Source: Neckera pumila
Lineage: Eukaryota > Streptophyta > Bryopsida > Hypnales > Neckeraceae
DNA: 64,000 bases
Direction of reading: 5' to 3'
NCBI GenBank assembly: GCA_963969595.1
Contig: OZ018408.1
Coordinates: 1,550,001 to 1,614,000, forward strand
Within the stretch, counting starts at the first letter, position 1; every line of letters starts with the position of its first letter. This document shows, one piece after another, positions 1 to 11,501 of this stretch. The position numbers and the translations under genes are program-made. The notes below the pieces were generated by a model, which saw only the letters and a program-made list of their open reading frames with translations, had not been told where the DNA came from and searched no databases.

Positions 1-75
1 AAGACCCTTGTGTGTTTTTCCCTTGAACTAATTTTTGTCTAAAGTTGTGTTCATTGGTCTTTGGCTCCATTAGAT

Positions 76-230
76 GGCAAAGCTTTGAACCCTCTTAGGG
101 TCCAAGTCCTAGATTGTGTGTCAAAACGTACAAGAACGGCAGAGCTTTGAACCTCTGGGCCTTAAAAGTCTTAGATTTAGTGTCAAAACCAAAACAACGG
201 TGGAGCTTTGAACCTCCGCAGAGTCTATCT
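76..230. repeat. 62-bp minisatellite, about 2.5 units
   Basis: Three successive units begin GGCAAAGCTTTGAACC (76), GGCAGAGCTTTGAACC (138) and GGTGGAGCTTTGAACC (199), a period of 61-62 bp. The units share a GTGTCAAAAC block. There is no sustained open frame across it. Bases 231-675 next to it show no recognisable feature. Confidence 0.7.
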
Positions 231-675
231 CCAAAGTTTAGTTTCCAAAAGGTCTTGGGAACTTTACAAAGTTTAGCCCCCAAAACTAAGTATTTAGTAG
301 TGGTTATATATTTTGGGGTTATAAACAATTTATTATTGATAGTTTTAGATCTCTACCAATTTTGATTGTTGAAATTTGACTTTGAACCTAGAACATAGTT
401 AGGGTACCTAAAACGGTTGTTTTCACTTCGACATCAAATGAATTCATCTATTATAACAAATAAACTTAAAGATGAAGGATAATTCAAATGTCCAAACTTA
501 TGTAAATATGTTATAAAGTACAACTTACTAAAATAAAGTAGTTTGAGATGACTTACAAGCAGAAGTTGTAAACTATGACTCATAGACAAGTCATCTACTC
601 TAGGGGAAAAAAGACCTTGTTAAATGATGTTTTGAGTTTATTGAGCTATTCAATTTTGGATGACAAATCTCTTAA

Positions 676-1594
676 CCCGTAAAGTCCCAAGGCCCTTTTT
701 CTGTCAAAAACCACTCAAAACTGCCATTTTGGTTGCGTCCATCCAAGAACACAAAAAAAAACACTTTTTTAGAATCTAACCATAGGATCTTGTACTTCAC
801 TTGTCAAAGATCATGTGGTAAAAATTTCATGAAGTTTGACAGTATAGATTGGAAGATATTAGCTTTCAAAGTTGAAAAATAAAGTTTTTTTGAACATTGA
901 CCTACAATTTTAGATTACTTTGACCGCCATTTGTGGAATTTTTTTGCACTACAGACTTTGAATTTAAAAATTTTTATGTTGAAGATGTAAGTTGAAATTC
1001 TACCAAAAAAATTAAAAAAAAATACACTTGATTTTCATTCTTTACAAAATTATTAGGTAGAAATAGGTCCAAGATTGAAAAAAAAACTAAATCATTAATA
1101 GCTCTTAGATGGGATTGAAATACAATAATCCCAATGGTGAGATTGTTTTAGCAAGCAAACACAACATTCTTAAGAAAAAATGTAAAAAATTGTGAAAATT
1201 GCATTCAGAAATGAATCCTTCAAGTTATTTTTTCAAAAAGATGCTTAGATTGCTCAAAAAAAAAGACTGTCCATAACGTGCTCATTATTAGTCCAAATAA
1301 AATGAATCAAAGCTTCACATGTAGACAAAAATATAAGGTTTTAGAGAAAAAATAAATAAAATTATTTTGACTATGTGCAAAAAAGATTGTGCTGCCCGCC
1401 GAGTTCAGTTTGAGGCTTTTTGTGGTATAACTTTTGCTCCCAGGCACCAATTGAAATAAAAAATATACTCCTTCAAAGCTAATCAGTTTTTCTATCTTAT
1501 GGAAAAGTTTCAAAAAGTATTACTAAAAATTGAGCCCGTAGGTACCTACCCAAAATCTGATTTGTCCCCCGAGGGGACAATGGGACTTTAGGGG
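676..1594 (+). mobile_element. TTAA-flanked non-autonomous element, copy A
   Basis: The element is bounded by TTAA at 672-675 and 1595-1598. Its left end reads CCCGTAAAGTCCCAAGG and its right end, reverse-complemented, reads CCCCTAAAGTCCCATTG, so the terminal inverted repeats match over about 14 bp. The 919-bp interior is AT-rich and lacks a credible ORF. It resembles copies C, D and E inside, for example CAAAACTGCCATTT near the left end and the GGAAGATATTAGC block near 855. TTAA target duplication plus CCC...GGG termini is the signature of the piggyBac superfamily. That assignment is inference because no transposase is present. Confidence 0.75.
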
Positions 1595-1880
1595 TTAAAT
1601 TTGGATATATTAAATTATAATTAACTCAAAAACATTTCTTAAAAGGTGCAATATTCTTTTGATGTTACAAGAACACTTAGAATTTGATTAAGATTACAAA
1701 ATGTAATCAAGTCAAATTCTTTTTAGGGTCCTTAGGTTTACTTGAGCTCTTATTGATGCTCACGTATTGATAGCTTTGTTTTCAAAAGTTGATTTGACCG
1801 AGCAAAGTAAGCAACTATATATCGGCAATATCTATTTTGCCAGAAGTCAAGTGACTTTGAGCTACTTCTGTCAAAACATC

Positions 1881-1916
1881 AGTAAGTGACGTTAGTAAGT
1901 GACATCAGTAAGTGAC
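1881..1916. repeat. 13-bp direct repeat, three units
   Basis: AGTAAGTGAC occurs at 1881, 1894 and 1907, a period of 13 bp. The surrounding 1599-2375 stretch shows no gene that I can support. A short ORF at 2122-2355 has no recognisable domain. Confidence 0.6.
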
Positions 1917-2379
1917 TTAGAAAATGAGTCTTATCCTCAGATTCATGAAGGCACAATCTCAACAGGCCATTGAAACTTTTTGTCTCTTCAAATCACTTCT
2001 GTTCTCTTGAAACATTAAGGGTAGTCATACCTTCTCGCTTTCATGAAGGCTGAGAAGATGTGGAGAGGAAAGTGGAGCCAATGAGAGCCCATTCTCCATG
2101 AAGAAGGTGTGACACCCCTTCTTGCTTCTTGTGGAGAAAGAGACTAGAGAACTTACTTGCTTGTGTCATTTTTCACTAAAAAAACCATCGCTTAAACTTC
2201 TTCACGTTCGTTCTTGTCCTGCCGAGGAAGAGAACGACCCTTCTCAACCTTTACTGAAAGGAGCTAGCGCAAACCAACTACGACACGTCACGTCCCTCTT
2301 CTCAACCTTCATGGGATGGGATGAAGGAGCCGTGACTACCCCTATTGATCTCTAGTGCTCATTCTCCGAGGCACCTTAA

Positions 2380-3016
2380 CCCCTAAATGCCCAAGGCATC
2401 CAAATCTAGTGTTTGCAAAACTTTGAAGTTAAATTAAACCTAACCAAGTTGCTATTTTTCGTAGTTTATATTTTTAGAAAGTTCTTCTTGAAGTCGAATT
2501 TTAGCAACAAAAATCCGATCTTGAAAATAAATGATAGTAATTTTTTCTATTCAAGTTTTTGTACAAGGGTACCCATTGCAATCTTGACTTCCCATAGTGT
2601 TGAGAGCTCTTGGAAATGAGCCTCAAATACACTAGATTTTGGAGAAAAAATCACATTCACAATTCATTTAAAAAAATTGTAGAGTAGATTTAAGAAGCCA
2701 TAAATTGATCAGGGTTATACAAGTTAGGCCCTTTAACCTCATATTTTTTTGGTCACCAACTTTTAAGATTTGATTTGTGTAAAGAAGCTTGAAAGGTTTT
2801 TGCAATTTTAGCACCCTCATGGTCAAACATTATAATCTTTCACTCCATAAGTGATATTGTTGTGTTTTCTTTTCTTATGAGATCTCTAACATGTCTAGTT
2901 TGAATTTGTACGGTTACTATTCAAAAAAAATTGATACAACTTATCAAAATGTTGGCATTTTGTTCAATTTAGAGCAAATTCTAGGAAGCCCGAAACAGGC
3001 CTTGGGCATTTAGGGG
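2380..3016. mobile_element. TTAA-flanked non-autonomous element, copy B
   Basis: The element is bounded by TTAA at 2376-2379 and 3017-3020. The two ends are identical over 18 bp (CCCCTAAATGCCCAAGGC), the best-preserved terminal repeat of the family. The 637-bp interior has no coding capacity and does not align obviously with the interiors of A, C, D and E, so it may be a separate subfamily sharing only the ends. Same inferred piggyBac-like assignment as copy A. Confidence 0.8.
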
Positions 3017-3281
3017 TTAAGCATGTGATAAATTTCAAAAGCGAGAGAGCATTTCGGAAATATGTCTAGTTTACTATACTCTTGAAGACACAAGTCCACA
3101 CCGTGAAGGTTGAAGACAAGCATTGACCCCGCACTGAGTACCATGCATGCTCTAGCTCTATATTGAATGTAATCTTTCTACGTCTAATTCCTTGGTTGCC
3201 ACCTAAAGCAGAGACGGTTGAGTTTTCACTGCTGCTATAAAAACTTAAAAAAAATGTATCATGTTGTCATGAAAGAGGATC

Positions 3282-3635
3282 ATGGTTTTCGCAAACGGGC
3301 TGCCAATCTGCATCATCAGTTGCCTGGGGAAAATCCTCGACCTCGCCTCTGTAGGCCTTGCTTTCGGATACAGCTACCCAGCCATACACCAAGCGCACTG
3401 CGGAATCCGTGAACATGCATTCCGAGATCGTCAGCAAGTCAGAGATAGAGATGGGAACAGCCTAGTGCTCCGAAACGAGTCAGGCTTTGATTGCTATGCA
3501 AATCCAACCGAGGGCACTGAACAAATGCCTCATGACGCCGAGTTTCTGGACAGAGTTGACAAGATCATTGCAGTTCTTCAAAGGCCGCCAAACCTCGCAC
3601 AAGAGGTCTTGGTCCATCCCTCAGTTTCGGTGTAA
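3282..3635 (+). CDS. unassigned ORF of 117 codons
   Basis: The frame opens with ATG at 3282 and closes with TAA at 3635. The sequence has more balanced base composition than its AT-rich surroundings, which is the main reason to keep it. I recognise no family. The C-terminal half is acidic and polar, and the N-terminal 30 residues are moderately hydrophobic (IISCLGKILDLASVGLAFGY). A second frame from 3487 to 3708 is also open, so the true frame is uncertain, and this could be a relic of an older gene. Expression data or a protein match would be needed to call it real. Confidence 0.22.
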   Translation: MVFANGLPICIISCLGKILDLASVGLAFGYSYPAIHQAHCGIREHAFRDRQQVRDRDGNSLVLRNESGFDCYANPTEGTEQMPHDAEFLDRVDKIIAVLQRPPNLAQEVLVHPSVSV

Positions 3636-3774
3636 AGACGGTTGTGATAGCTACGAGCCTTGTGAGTTCTATGCAATTCTCACGTTCTTGACTGCGATTT
3701 TTTATTAAGCACTGAGGAGATCGATTCACAGAGATGTATTTGTTAGAATTGTAAATTTAGCCAACAATAGTGGG

Positions 3775-3931
3775 CACAGGAAGAACGGGGAGGCGTTACC
3801 CTCCCCGGTGTTTATTTGCACAGTGAAGCTTCACCCCCTTGACTTTCTTTAAACGGAAAGTCAAGGGGGGGTGAAGCTTCACTGTGCAAATAAACACCGG
3901 GCAGGGTAATGCCTCCCCGTTCTCCCTCTGG
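3775..3931. repeat. long near-perfect foldback (hairpin) element
   Basis: Bases 3782-3847 pair with 3856-3923 around an 8-base loop, with about two to four mismatches in 66 pairs. Weaker pairing extends outward to about 3775 and 3931. The arms contain GGGGAGGC at the outer ends and AGGGGGTGAAG near the loop. Such a structure fits a foldback or MITE-type transposon, or a hairpin source of small RNA. No clear target duplication was identified and no other copy is visible in the window. Confidence 0.8.
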
Positions 3932-4408
3932 GGTTTCACGCATTGCTGATCAGGCAAGAGTGATTGCTTACCATTGATCTTGTTGGAGTACGTTTTGAAT
4001 CAATTGCCCTTGAAGAGCTGTAAAATGAAAGGATCATGAAAAGAATTTCAAAGTGAAAAGAAGGCCATGCTCAATTGTCGATTCAAAAAGCCTTCCTTGC
4101 TGGACAGGGTTTTGATCAATGTTTGAAAAGAATTACAATTCACAAACCTTTTATGAAGACCAGCTATCCATAGCTTGTTGAGGATAGCTTGATAAGCGGT
4201 GTGTGAAACCCACTATAATATTGATTATTGAATGATGAAATGCAAGCTTATTTCAGGATTATCAAGGCAGAAAACATCGTTTACTTGCTAATGTTGTGTG
4301 CTTGTTTAGTAGCTTGTTCATCTGCATCTTTGAGCCTGAAAGACGTCCAAGTCAAATTTGAAATTTGTTAAGTGCCATTAGGGTGATTTACTAGGCGTTA
4401 AGCAGCTC
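3932..4408. other. unassigned non-coding stretch
   Basis: I see no coding frame, repeat or transposon end here. It separates the foldback from the next MITE. Confidence 0.5.
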
Positions 4409-4604
4409 GATGGACAATTTCATTAAAATGGCAATATTTTTTTACAATGGTGTGAAAACAGTTTAGAACAGCTGTTCTGAATCTATACCTATCCTAGATG
4501 GTTCAGAATGGCGGTTCTAAACTCTATATCCGTCCTAGATGGTGAAAATGGCATACTGTCAAAGTGACACTTGGAATACCGCCATTTCAATGAAATTGCC
4601 CATC
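4409..4604. mobile_element. 196-bp MITE with 30-bp imperfect terminal repeats
   Basis: The left end GATGGACAATTTCATT and the reverse complement of the right end GATGGGCAATTTCATT match, and the similarity runs on to about 30 bp. The centre carries a duplicated block of about 40 bp containing CCTAGATGGT, plus the palindrome AGAACAGCTGTTCT. The target duplication is not clear, so the superfamily is open. Confidence 0.6.
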
Positions 4605-4867
4605 TGGGCTCTTGGATCCTACATTGTGTGCATCAGAAAAGTACCCTGACCATACAAACTTGTGGTGGTAGCTATGGTGCAATGGACGAGTGCCAAATCG
4701 CCTGATCAAGTAGGAGCCAAGTGGCGTTGTGAGGCAGATTTGCCCAGGAATCTCAATTTCAAAAAAATCCCATATCAATTGGGCAATACAGACAGATTCA
4801 TATTATCCCCAAGACTACCACCACAAGTGCTTTAGTGGTGTGCTTTATTTCTATCTTTGAACTACTA

Positions 4868-5308
4868 AGGTAAAAGACCCCATTGCGGTCAGAATTAGGA
4901 GTGTGCCTACATGCCATTGCTGAAATTTTTCAAATTTTTTCCCACACAAAGATAAGTGTGAGAGACAGTGAGGGCATTTGAAATTATATTTTTTGGACTA
5001 AGTATGAATTAGTTATGAATTTTTGAAGTGATCAGCCCATATGAGTCTGTAGGCTACTTCATGACCAACAAATCCTGAATCCTATATGGTCATCTTCCTA
5101 CCCAATGTAGTCACAACGTTTTCAAACATGGAAGACCTAAAAAGTCAATTTTTACAAAAAATTTTACACTGAAAAGTTGGAAGTACCTATTGAGGTCACT
5201 AATTACTCCATAACTACCATGTAAGGCATTGATTGTGGTCTAAAAAACCACAATGGGGTCATTAGGTGTCCATCATGGGTCATTTGACCGCAATGGGGTC
5301 ATTTACCT
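4868..5308. mobile_element. TA-flanked MITE (Tc1/mariner-like)
   Basis: The ends AGGTAAAAGACCCCATTG and (reverse complement) AGGTAAATGACCCCATTG match over about 24 bp with one difference. Both ends are flanked by TA (4866-4867 and 5309-5310). The 441-bp interior has no ORF of note. TA duplication points to the Tc1/mariner superfamily (Stowaway-like) by inference. Confidence 0.7.
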
Positions 5309-5663
5309 TAACAAAAACAGTGTTGCATTAAAAAAATATATACAAAACATTGATTTTTATGCAAATATACAAATCTTTACATGAATTCCAACCATAGGAA
5401 GTGAAAAAGTACCGTTGCTGATGTTATAGTATATCAAATTGAGTGTACATCTAAGGAATGATATGTTTTGCAATAGATTTGGTGCTTTGCAAGGCATATG
5501 ATTGGATACTTTGTGCATTACTCAATAGCATGAATCATGAATCATTATTACTCATTTGGATCATTATTGCACCTCCATAGTTTGAGAAGCTTCAAAATGG
5601 TCATAAACTCTACTTCATGACCATATAGTGCCGTATTTGAGCATGATAAGGTTTAGATGTTAA

Positions 5664-5973
5664 CATTACATGAGATTCGGGGGTCTTAGAAGGCTGTGAG
5701 TTCCCCTGCTGTCTATTGCGTTCCCGCAGTCTGGAAACGCGCAACAGCAGCTGGTTGACGTGGTCGAATGACTGCCACGTCACTTTTAAAAAAAATTAAA
5801 AAAAATTAAAAAAAATATTGCTTAAAATGATATTTTGGTAAAAAAATTTATCTTTATTTTTATTTTTTGAAATTTTTTTTTTCTGACACACCCGTACCGG
5901 CGTTCACTGGATCTGGACAGATCAGGGAACAGGCCTGAAACGGCCCTCCGCAACCCCCATATATCATCTAATG
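5664..5973. mobile_element. CATTA-end MITE, copy 1, with paired ACGT sites
   Basis: The left end CATTACATGAGATTCGGGGG pairs with the right end as an inverted repeat of about 30 bp (right end reverse-complemented: CATTAGATGATAT...GGGGG). The core contains TGACGTGG (5756-5763) and its inverted partner CCACGTCA (5775-5782). A 10-bp direct repeat TAGATGTTAA lies at 5654-5663 and 5988-5997, which could be a target duplication with a 14-bp offset or a coincidence. Bases 5300-5663 to the left contain nothing recognisable. Confidence 0.75.
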
Positions 5974-7787
5974 AATGACATCTTTGATAGATGTTAACCT
6001 TTACAAAATATTTCATATTTATGTTTGGTCAAACTTCATTAGTTTTCTATATTATACAATGCATTTCAAAATTTGGATATTTCTTTTAGGAATATATAAT
6101 TGAAATTTATCTTCACTTTTTATAATTCTAAAACATCAAAATGAATTATTATACATATGAATTTCTTTTAAAGTAATTTTCTTTGTAAAAATCATAATAA
6201 CTACAAATCATTTTAAATAGTTTGGAGTTTTCAACAAAAATGGAGATTATTCTTATAAACATCATAGTGCAATTGGTGTACTCATTGAGATCACACCAAG
6301 AGAAATTTGATAGAATTTTTTGAAAGTGGTGTATTTAAACTTTCAAAATACTACCCTCAAAGTGGCACAAAAACTACAATTTTAACAATTTTGAATTTTT
6401 TATTTATGGAACAATAAATAGATTATTAGAGCTACATTTTCTTAGCTAAGCTTAAAAACATTTAAAATTAAAAACTATTTGCAATATAAGTTTGACTTTC
6501 AAAACGCCCCCTGACTTCCAAGGTCCTTTAATTTTTAATTGTCAAATTGTCAATTCAATGGTATACACATTGCCGTAATTCTATACTTAAGGGTCAAGAA
6601 AATTCACTATCTTATGATCTTGTATAGATAAGACAATGTGTAAAACTATTTTCTTAACTTGAAATGCAAACATCTTGCAATTTGTAACTCTATAAAGTTG
6701 AAGTTTTTGAAATTTTCTTTTGTACTGTTATTTTCATATTAGTCCAATGCAAGATTCTATGGTTGGATATGAAAAATAAGAAAATATTAAAAAGTTTGTT
6801 CTTTGCAATAGAAGCGGCAAATGTGGGTTTTTTTTTTAATAAAATATAGTCATGGAAATTTTGAGGTAAATATTTGAGATTTGGAATGGATAGTTGCCAC
6901 AATCAAAGCTTGAGTGACAATTGTGGAGTGAATTAGTGACTTTTATTAATAATAACCAAGGCTTTTTTTCATTTTTTGTGGAGTGCCAAAGTAGTGATAT
7001 AAAATGTTATAGTAGTGCTCTAAATTTCAACATTCATTCACATATTAAATAGAAAATACCACATTAGCTACTTAGCACATATCACATATCCATAATTCTA
7101 TTTTTATCTAAAATTTGGTAATTTCATCAAAAAAATTTATAACTTGAAGTTTTTGGGCGAAAACTTCTTAGTTTGTTGTCATTATTTAGCCAATTTATTA
7201 ATTTTTGGTGCAATCTGGCACTAAAAAGCCCCCAAAAAACCTTGATAAGAACTTTTGGGATGTAAAACCATTACAACAAGTGATTATTTAATGCAATGAA
7301 TAGTTGTTGTTTTGGAAGATGCGGCATTCTACTGTTGAATGATATGACTATTATACATGTCTTTTTTTGTTGATTTTGTGAAGTTCATCAAACCCTCTTA
7401 GAATATTTAAGCAACTCACTTCAAAAATCACACAAATTCATACTTTTTCAAAAAAATATAATTTCAATTCATATCCTTTTTACATTAATCTATTTGTGTA
7501 CCCTAACTATGACAATTTTTGCACAAATTTTTTTGTTGTTTTAGTAATTACTACACAATTTATGGCAATTCATAACATATTTTCACTAAAATCGGGTACA
7601 CATCGAATAGCTAGAGGCTTGTTGAATTACCCCCTACAAACGCTTCATTTCTGATGGTCCACAAATCAACGTTATTATCATTACTATTATTTGTTGAAAT
7701 CAAGCTAAATATTAGTAGTTTTATTTATTTTTCTTTAGGCTCTCTTTACATTCAAATTGAGAAGCTTTGAAGAAAACCTTTCTATAG
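5974..7787. other. AT-rich intergenic DNA
   Basis: There is no credible ORF, RNA gene or terminal repeat in this stretch. Short ORFs on both strands are low-complexity products of A and T runs. Confidence 0.6.
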
Positions 7788-8113
7788 CATTAGATGAGAA
7801 ATCAGCCTTGTGGAGGGTTGCGTGTTCTCAACCTGTGAGAACTTGTGAGAACTGCCGAATTCAGGGCTGTGGCAGCTCGTTGACATGGCCGAGCGACTGC
7901 TACGTCGGAAAAAAATAATTTTTTTTTTCAAAAAAAAAAAATGAAAATTTTTTTTTCTGTTTTTTTTTTTCATTTCAAGAATGAAATTTTTTTTTTTTTT
8001 TTTTTTTTGAAATTTTTTTGTCGGGAACAACCGTTCCCTGAAACTGCAGGGGGGGACTAGCGTCGGGAACGGGCCCGAAACGGCCCTCCCGACCCCCAAA
8101 AACTCATCTAATG
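7788..8113. mobile_element. CATTA-end MITE, copy 2
   Basis: The termini CATTAGATGAGAAATC and (reverse complement of the right end) CATTAGATGAGTTTTTGGGG mark a 326-bp relative of copy 1. The right third shares the CCCGAAACGGCCCTCC block with copies 1 and 3. The paired sites are degenerate here: TGACATGG at 7881-7888 and CTACGTCG at 7900-7907, still 19 bp apart. The interior is rich in A and T runs. Confidence 0.7.
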
Positions 8114-8481
8114 GTTATATTTGAGAGGCCAACCATTAGAAGTAGTGTATAGTATAGTGAGAGGAAGACACAAAAATGTTTGATCTACTATTTTAGTATG
8201 TTTTCTAAACTACTAGGACATCTTATAATGTAAGTTCTTCTTATATGATTGGTTATGAGCCTTTTAGCATAAAGATCCTTGGGAATTGTAGACAAGCCCA
8301 CCTTTTGATATGGATCCAACTAAAATTTTCTAAGGGCTCAAAATTAGTGCATTCTTTTTGTGACAATGGACAAAACAGTTGTCCATATCATTTTCTCCCT
8401 TGGATTGATCAAAAATGTTGTGTATATAGTTACAATCTTCTGTCTTTTCAATTTTAGAAATACTCATTGGCTGAAAGCTAA

Positions 8482-8762
8482 CATTACAAGAATTCTGAAC
8501 CTTGCAAGGGGCTGCGAGTTTTTTTATTTTCGGCACCCCCGCAGTGCAATTATAGAAAAATAAAAAAATATTTTTTTTTGAAAAAAAAAACATGAAAAAA
8601 ATAAAAAAATCTGACATGGTGTTGACGTGGCACCAGTAGTGCCATGTCAGCACCCAAATTTTTTAAAATAAAAAATAAATTTCTATTTCTATTTTTTTCC
8701 CTAATTGCATCTCGGGGGTGCAAAATTCGCGGCCCCTTTGAGGGCTGAAACTCTTCCTAATG
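8482..8762. mobile_element. CATTA-end MITE, divergent subfamily
   Basis: The left end CATTACAAGAATTCTGAACC and the right end (reverse complement CATTAGGAAGAGTTTCAGCC) form an inverted repeat that continues inward through a GGGG(C/T)(C/T)GCGA block and a GCACCCCCG block, nearly 75 bp in all. The centre holds TGACGTGG (8623-8630) and CCATGTCA (8642-8649), again 19 bp apart. Confidence 0.7.
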
Positions 8763-8801
8763 CTACCCACCTTCTCACCTCTAGTGCAAAGAGTCCCTTA
8801 A

Positions 8802-9958
8802 CCCCTAAGCACTTTAACATCCAATTTTTGGATAATAAGTAGATTGAAGTTTAAGATTCATCTTCATTATTGCTTGGGTGAAAGTCATCTTTATTTGTGG
8901 AGATACTTTATCAAGTTGTTGCCCTATCTAATGGTTGGATTTGGTATTAGTAGTGTATATATTTTCTAAAATTGCAAATACGGAAGCATGTCAAGACCAA
9001 GCCAAAATTGCATTGACTCTAGTTCAAAATTGAATCTGCAAAAATGAGGTCATAGGTTTAAAGAACACAAAAATCTCCAAAAATCACCATGTCAAGAGAA
9101 CCTCATTTCAAATCCATTCCAACAAATCGTGTTCAAAAAATGATACTCCCTCTGTCTTGCAATAAATCTAGGGTTTCCTAGGAATGGCTAGATTAGTGCG
9201 TGAATAGTTCCTATTTTTAAAAGATCGAAGATTTAGTGTAGCTTCTATTAAACCCCACTAGGTGTGAAAGATTGGAAGTCAATAGCAAAGCGGTGCATGT
9301 TGAAAACAAGCAAAAAAAAGCGACAAATTTTTGCCTATTTGAAACTGCTCCAATGGTACAAATTTTGATGACTTTATGAGCAATGTTGGTGCATTGCTGT
9401 CCATTGACGTCCTTTGTATTGAATTCCGACAATGTTTCGTGATTTGAATCTAGGAAATTCTCAACATGAGATTTGTTAGTAGCAAATTTTGTATAGTTGT
9501 GGGTTGAATTCTCACCTTTGGTTGGTTAGAGGTTGCATTTTAGTTCCGTTTGCAATTAAGGATTGAATTGCTATATAGTATTTGGAGAGTGGTATCTTTG
9601 AATTCTTTTGCTTTAGGGCGTTTGAACTAGCTTTAGTTGTTGTCCATCAAGTTGTGGAGAGCCAATTTCTAATTTATTTTGAGACAAGTATATTTGGAAA
9701 CCCCAAATTTATTGCAAGATAGAGGGAGTAATATTTTGCTTGCAATTGAATCTTGAAGGAATTTTGAATTTTTTCCTTTTCAAAATTGATAAAAAATATT
9801 GGTGATAGCATTGGTTAACCATATGGATGGACTGTACAACTCAAAGTCTACAACTTTTTATTTGTCTATCACTCCCAAAATATTCTTCCAAATAGCACTT
9901 TAAAATGATTTTTCTCAAATCGTGGAGAATTCTGGAGAATGCTCTGGAAGTTTTGGGG
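8802..9958. mobile_element. possible degraded TTAA-flanked element
   Basis: TTAA followed by CCCCTAAG at 8798-8809 and GGGG followed by TTAA at 9955-9962 could be the ends of another TTAA element into which the TA-flanked MITE at 9146-9728 was inserted. The two ends match only over about 8 bp, so this is tentative. Confidence 0.3.
9146..9728. mobile_element. Stowaway-like TA-flanked MITE (CTCCCTC ends)
   Basis: The left end CTCCCTCTGTCTTGCAATAA and the reverse complement of the right end CTCCCTCTATCTTGCAATAA match over about 33 bp with three or four differences. TA flanks both ends (9144-9145 and 9729-9730). The 583-bp interior has no ORF. CTCCCTC(C/T)(G/A)T termini with TA duplication are typical of Stowaway MITEs of the Tc1/mariner superfamily. 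Confidence 0.8.
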
Positions 9959-11501
9959 TTAAGCTTGGAGTCCCACCAAGAAATTGTCAAAATTTGGCAA
10001 CATTTAGCCCAAAAATCAAAGAATGGCTGATGAGTGGTGACTCCCGTGAATGGAGGAGGGAATGGAAGTTGAATCGCACTATTTCTATTTCTGTTTCTAG
10101 AGAATGAGCAACTTCAGTCAGTTTATCGATAACATGCGATGATTGTGCATAATTGTTGGAATCATTGAAGGTTAATGACAATGTTAATTAATGATTTTGT
10201 TGCCATGCTTATATTTGGAAGTCGTCCACTCATCTCTATTTTTTAAAGATTTTTTTTTGTCAATCTCTTCTAGTTCGGATTGCCATTGCCATGGATTCGA
10301 TTTTAGTTACTGTTGTACAGTACAGTGGTTGCAGATGTTCAATTATTCGTTCTACGATCGCATTATGCGACAATCCACTCCACAGAATTCACCGAGATGC
10401 ATTGTGGACGCAGGTTCAATATGATTGCTAGAATAGTCAGGTTTCGTTGGAACAGAATGAATTCCTTTTCGTGATAGAATGTTTTTGAATGTTGAATTTG
10501 TTCATTGAAGTTAATGTGATAAGAATTCTCTCGCATCAAAATTCACTCAGATATTGCCGATTAGTCCTACATTAGGTCTATCGGTTGAGACGAGAAAAGG
10601 AATGCTGCAATTTGATACAGGACCAGGGTAGATGAACACTTATGAGATCGAGCGCTGTTTTTTTGAGAGATGGCACTGCAGGTCTTGGCATTAGTATGAA
10701 GATTTTAGGTGACTGCCCCCAAGTTGAGCAGCAAGGGTGAAGTCTAGGGTTTTGAGTTTCTTTTTATATATATTAGTAGGTACCTTCACTACTTTCATAT
10801 TTTAATCAGTTTTACATATTGTGCATTGTCGAAGTTCTGAATTGGTAGAACAGATTGACGATAGCTATGTTACTTGACTAATAAGGACCTGGTTTCCTGG
10901 CCGAAATGCCTGTTTTTCATTTCCAACATATGGTCTACTAGAAACTGAATGAATACCGGCATCCTATTGAAATATGGGTGCTTTTTGATTTTCGGGTTTG
11001 GGTTTTGGATTGGCAGCGCAGAAGTAGCATTGGGTTCCGAATCTATATTTAGTCAGGTGTACCTTGTACTGAACCCAGACTAAAACCTCGATTCGGTACA
11101 AGGTACAGGGATCTAGCCATTCCGTTCCGAATCCGGGTTTAGTCACTAGTTTGGTGAGTAGCCTGGAGGAGTTTTATGATGTAGGAGCTACCTTGGAATT
11201 GGAATTAGCTGCTACATGGATTGGAAGCCTTGAAGTGAGTCCCAAGCTTCTTCTCGATGTTGCTACTGGTCACAGTGAAGGAGATGGTGAGCACGTGGGT
11301 GTCAGAGCTGAGGGCCAATGCCCAAGTCCAGAAACTTCTGCTGACAACGAATCACCAAACTCATCACTCTGCGTTAGCTGAGACCCTAATGCTCTCGAAG
11401 CCATCGTCCTGTTTTGGCATTTCTAGTTAAGTGCCCTGAAACGAGCTGCAGTGCAGCAGAGTGGAGTGATATGTCAGCTTTCTTGTGAACATCATCCAGA
11501 A
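9959..11501. other. unassigned stretch with small hairpin
   Basis: A perfect 11-bp inverted repeat GTACCTTGTAC/GTACAAGGTAC lies at 11060-11070 and 11097-11107, flanked by two copies of TTCCGAATC. Short plus-strand frames at 11151-11381 and 11285-11431 have coding-like composition, but I recognise no product. They could be the remains of sequence 5' of the F-box pseudogene that follows. Confidence 0.4.
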
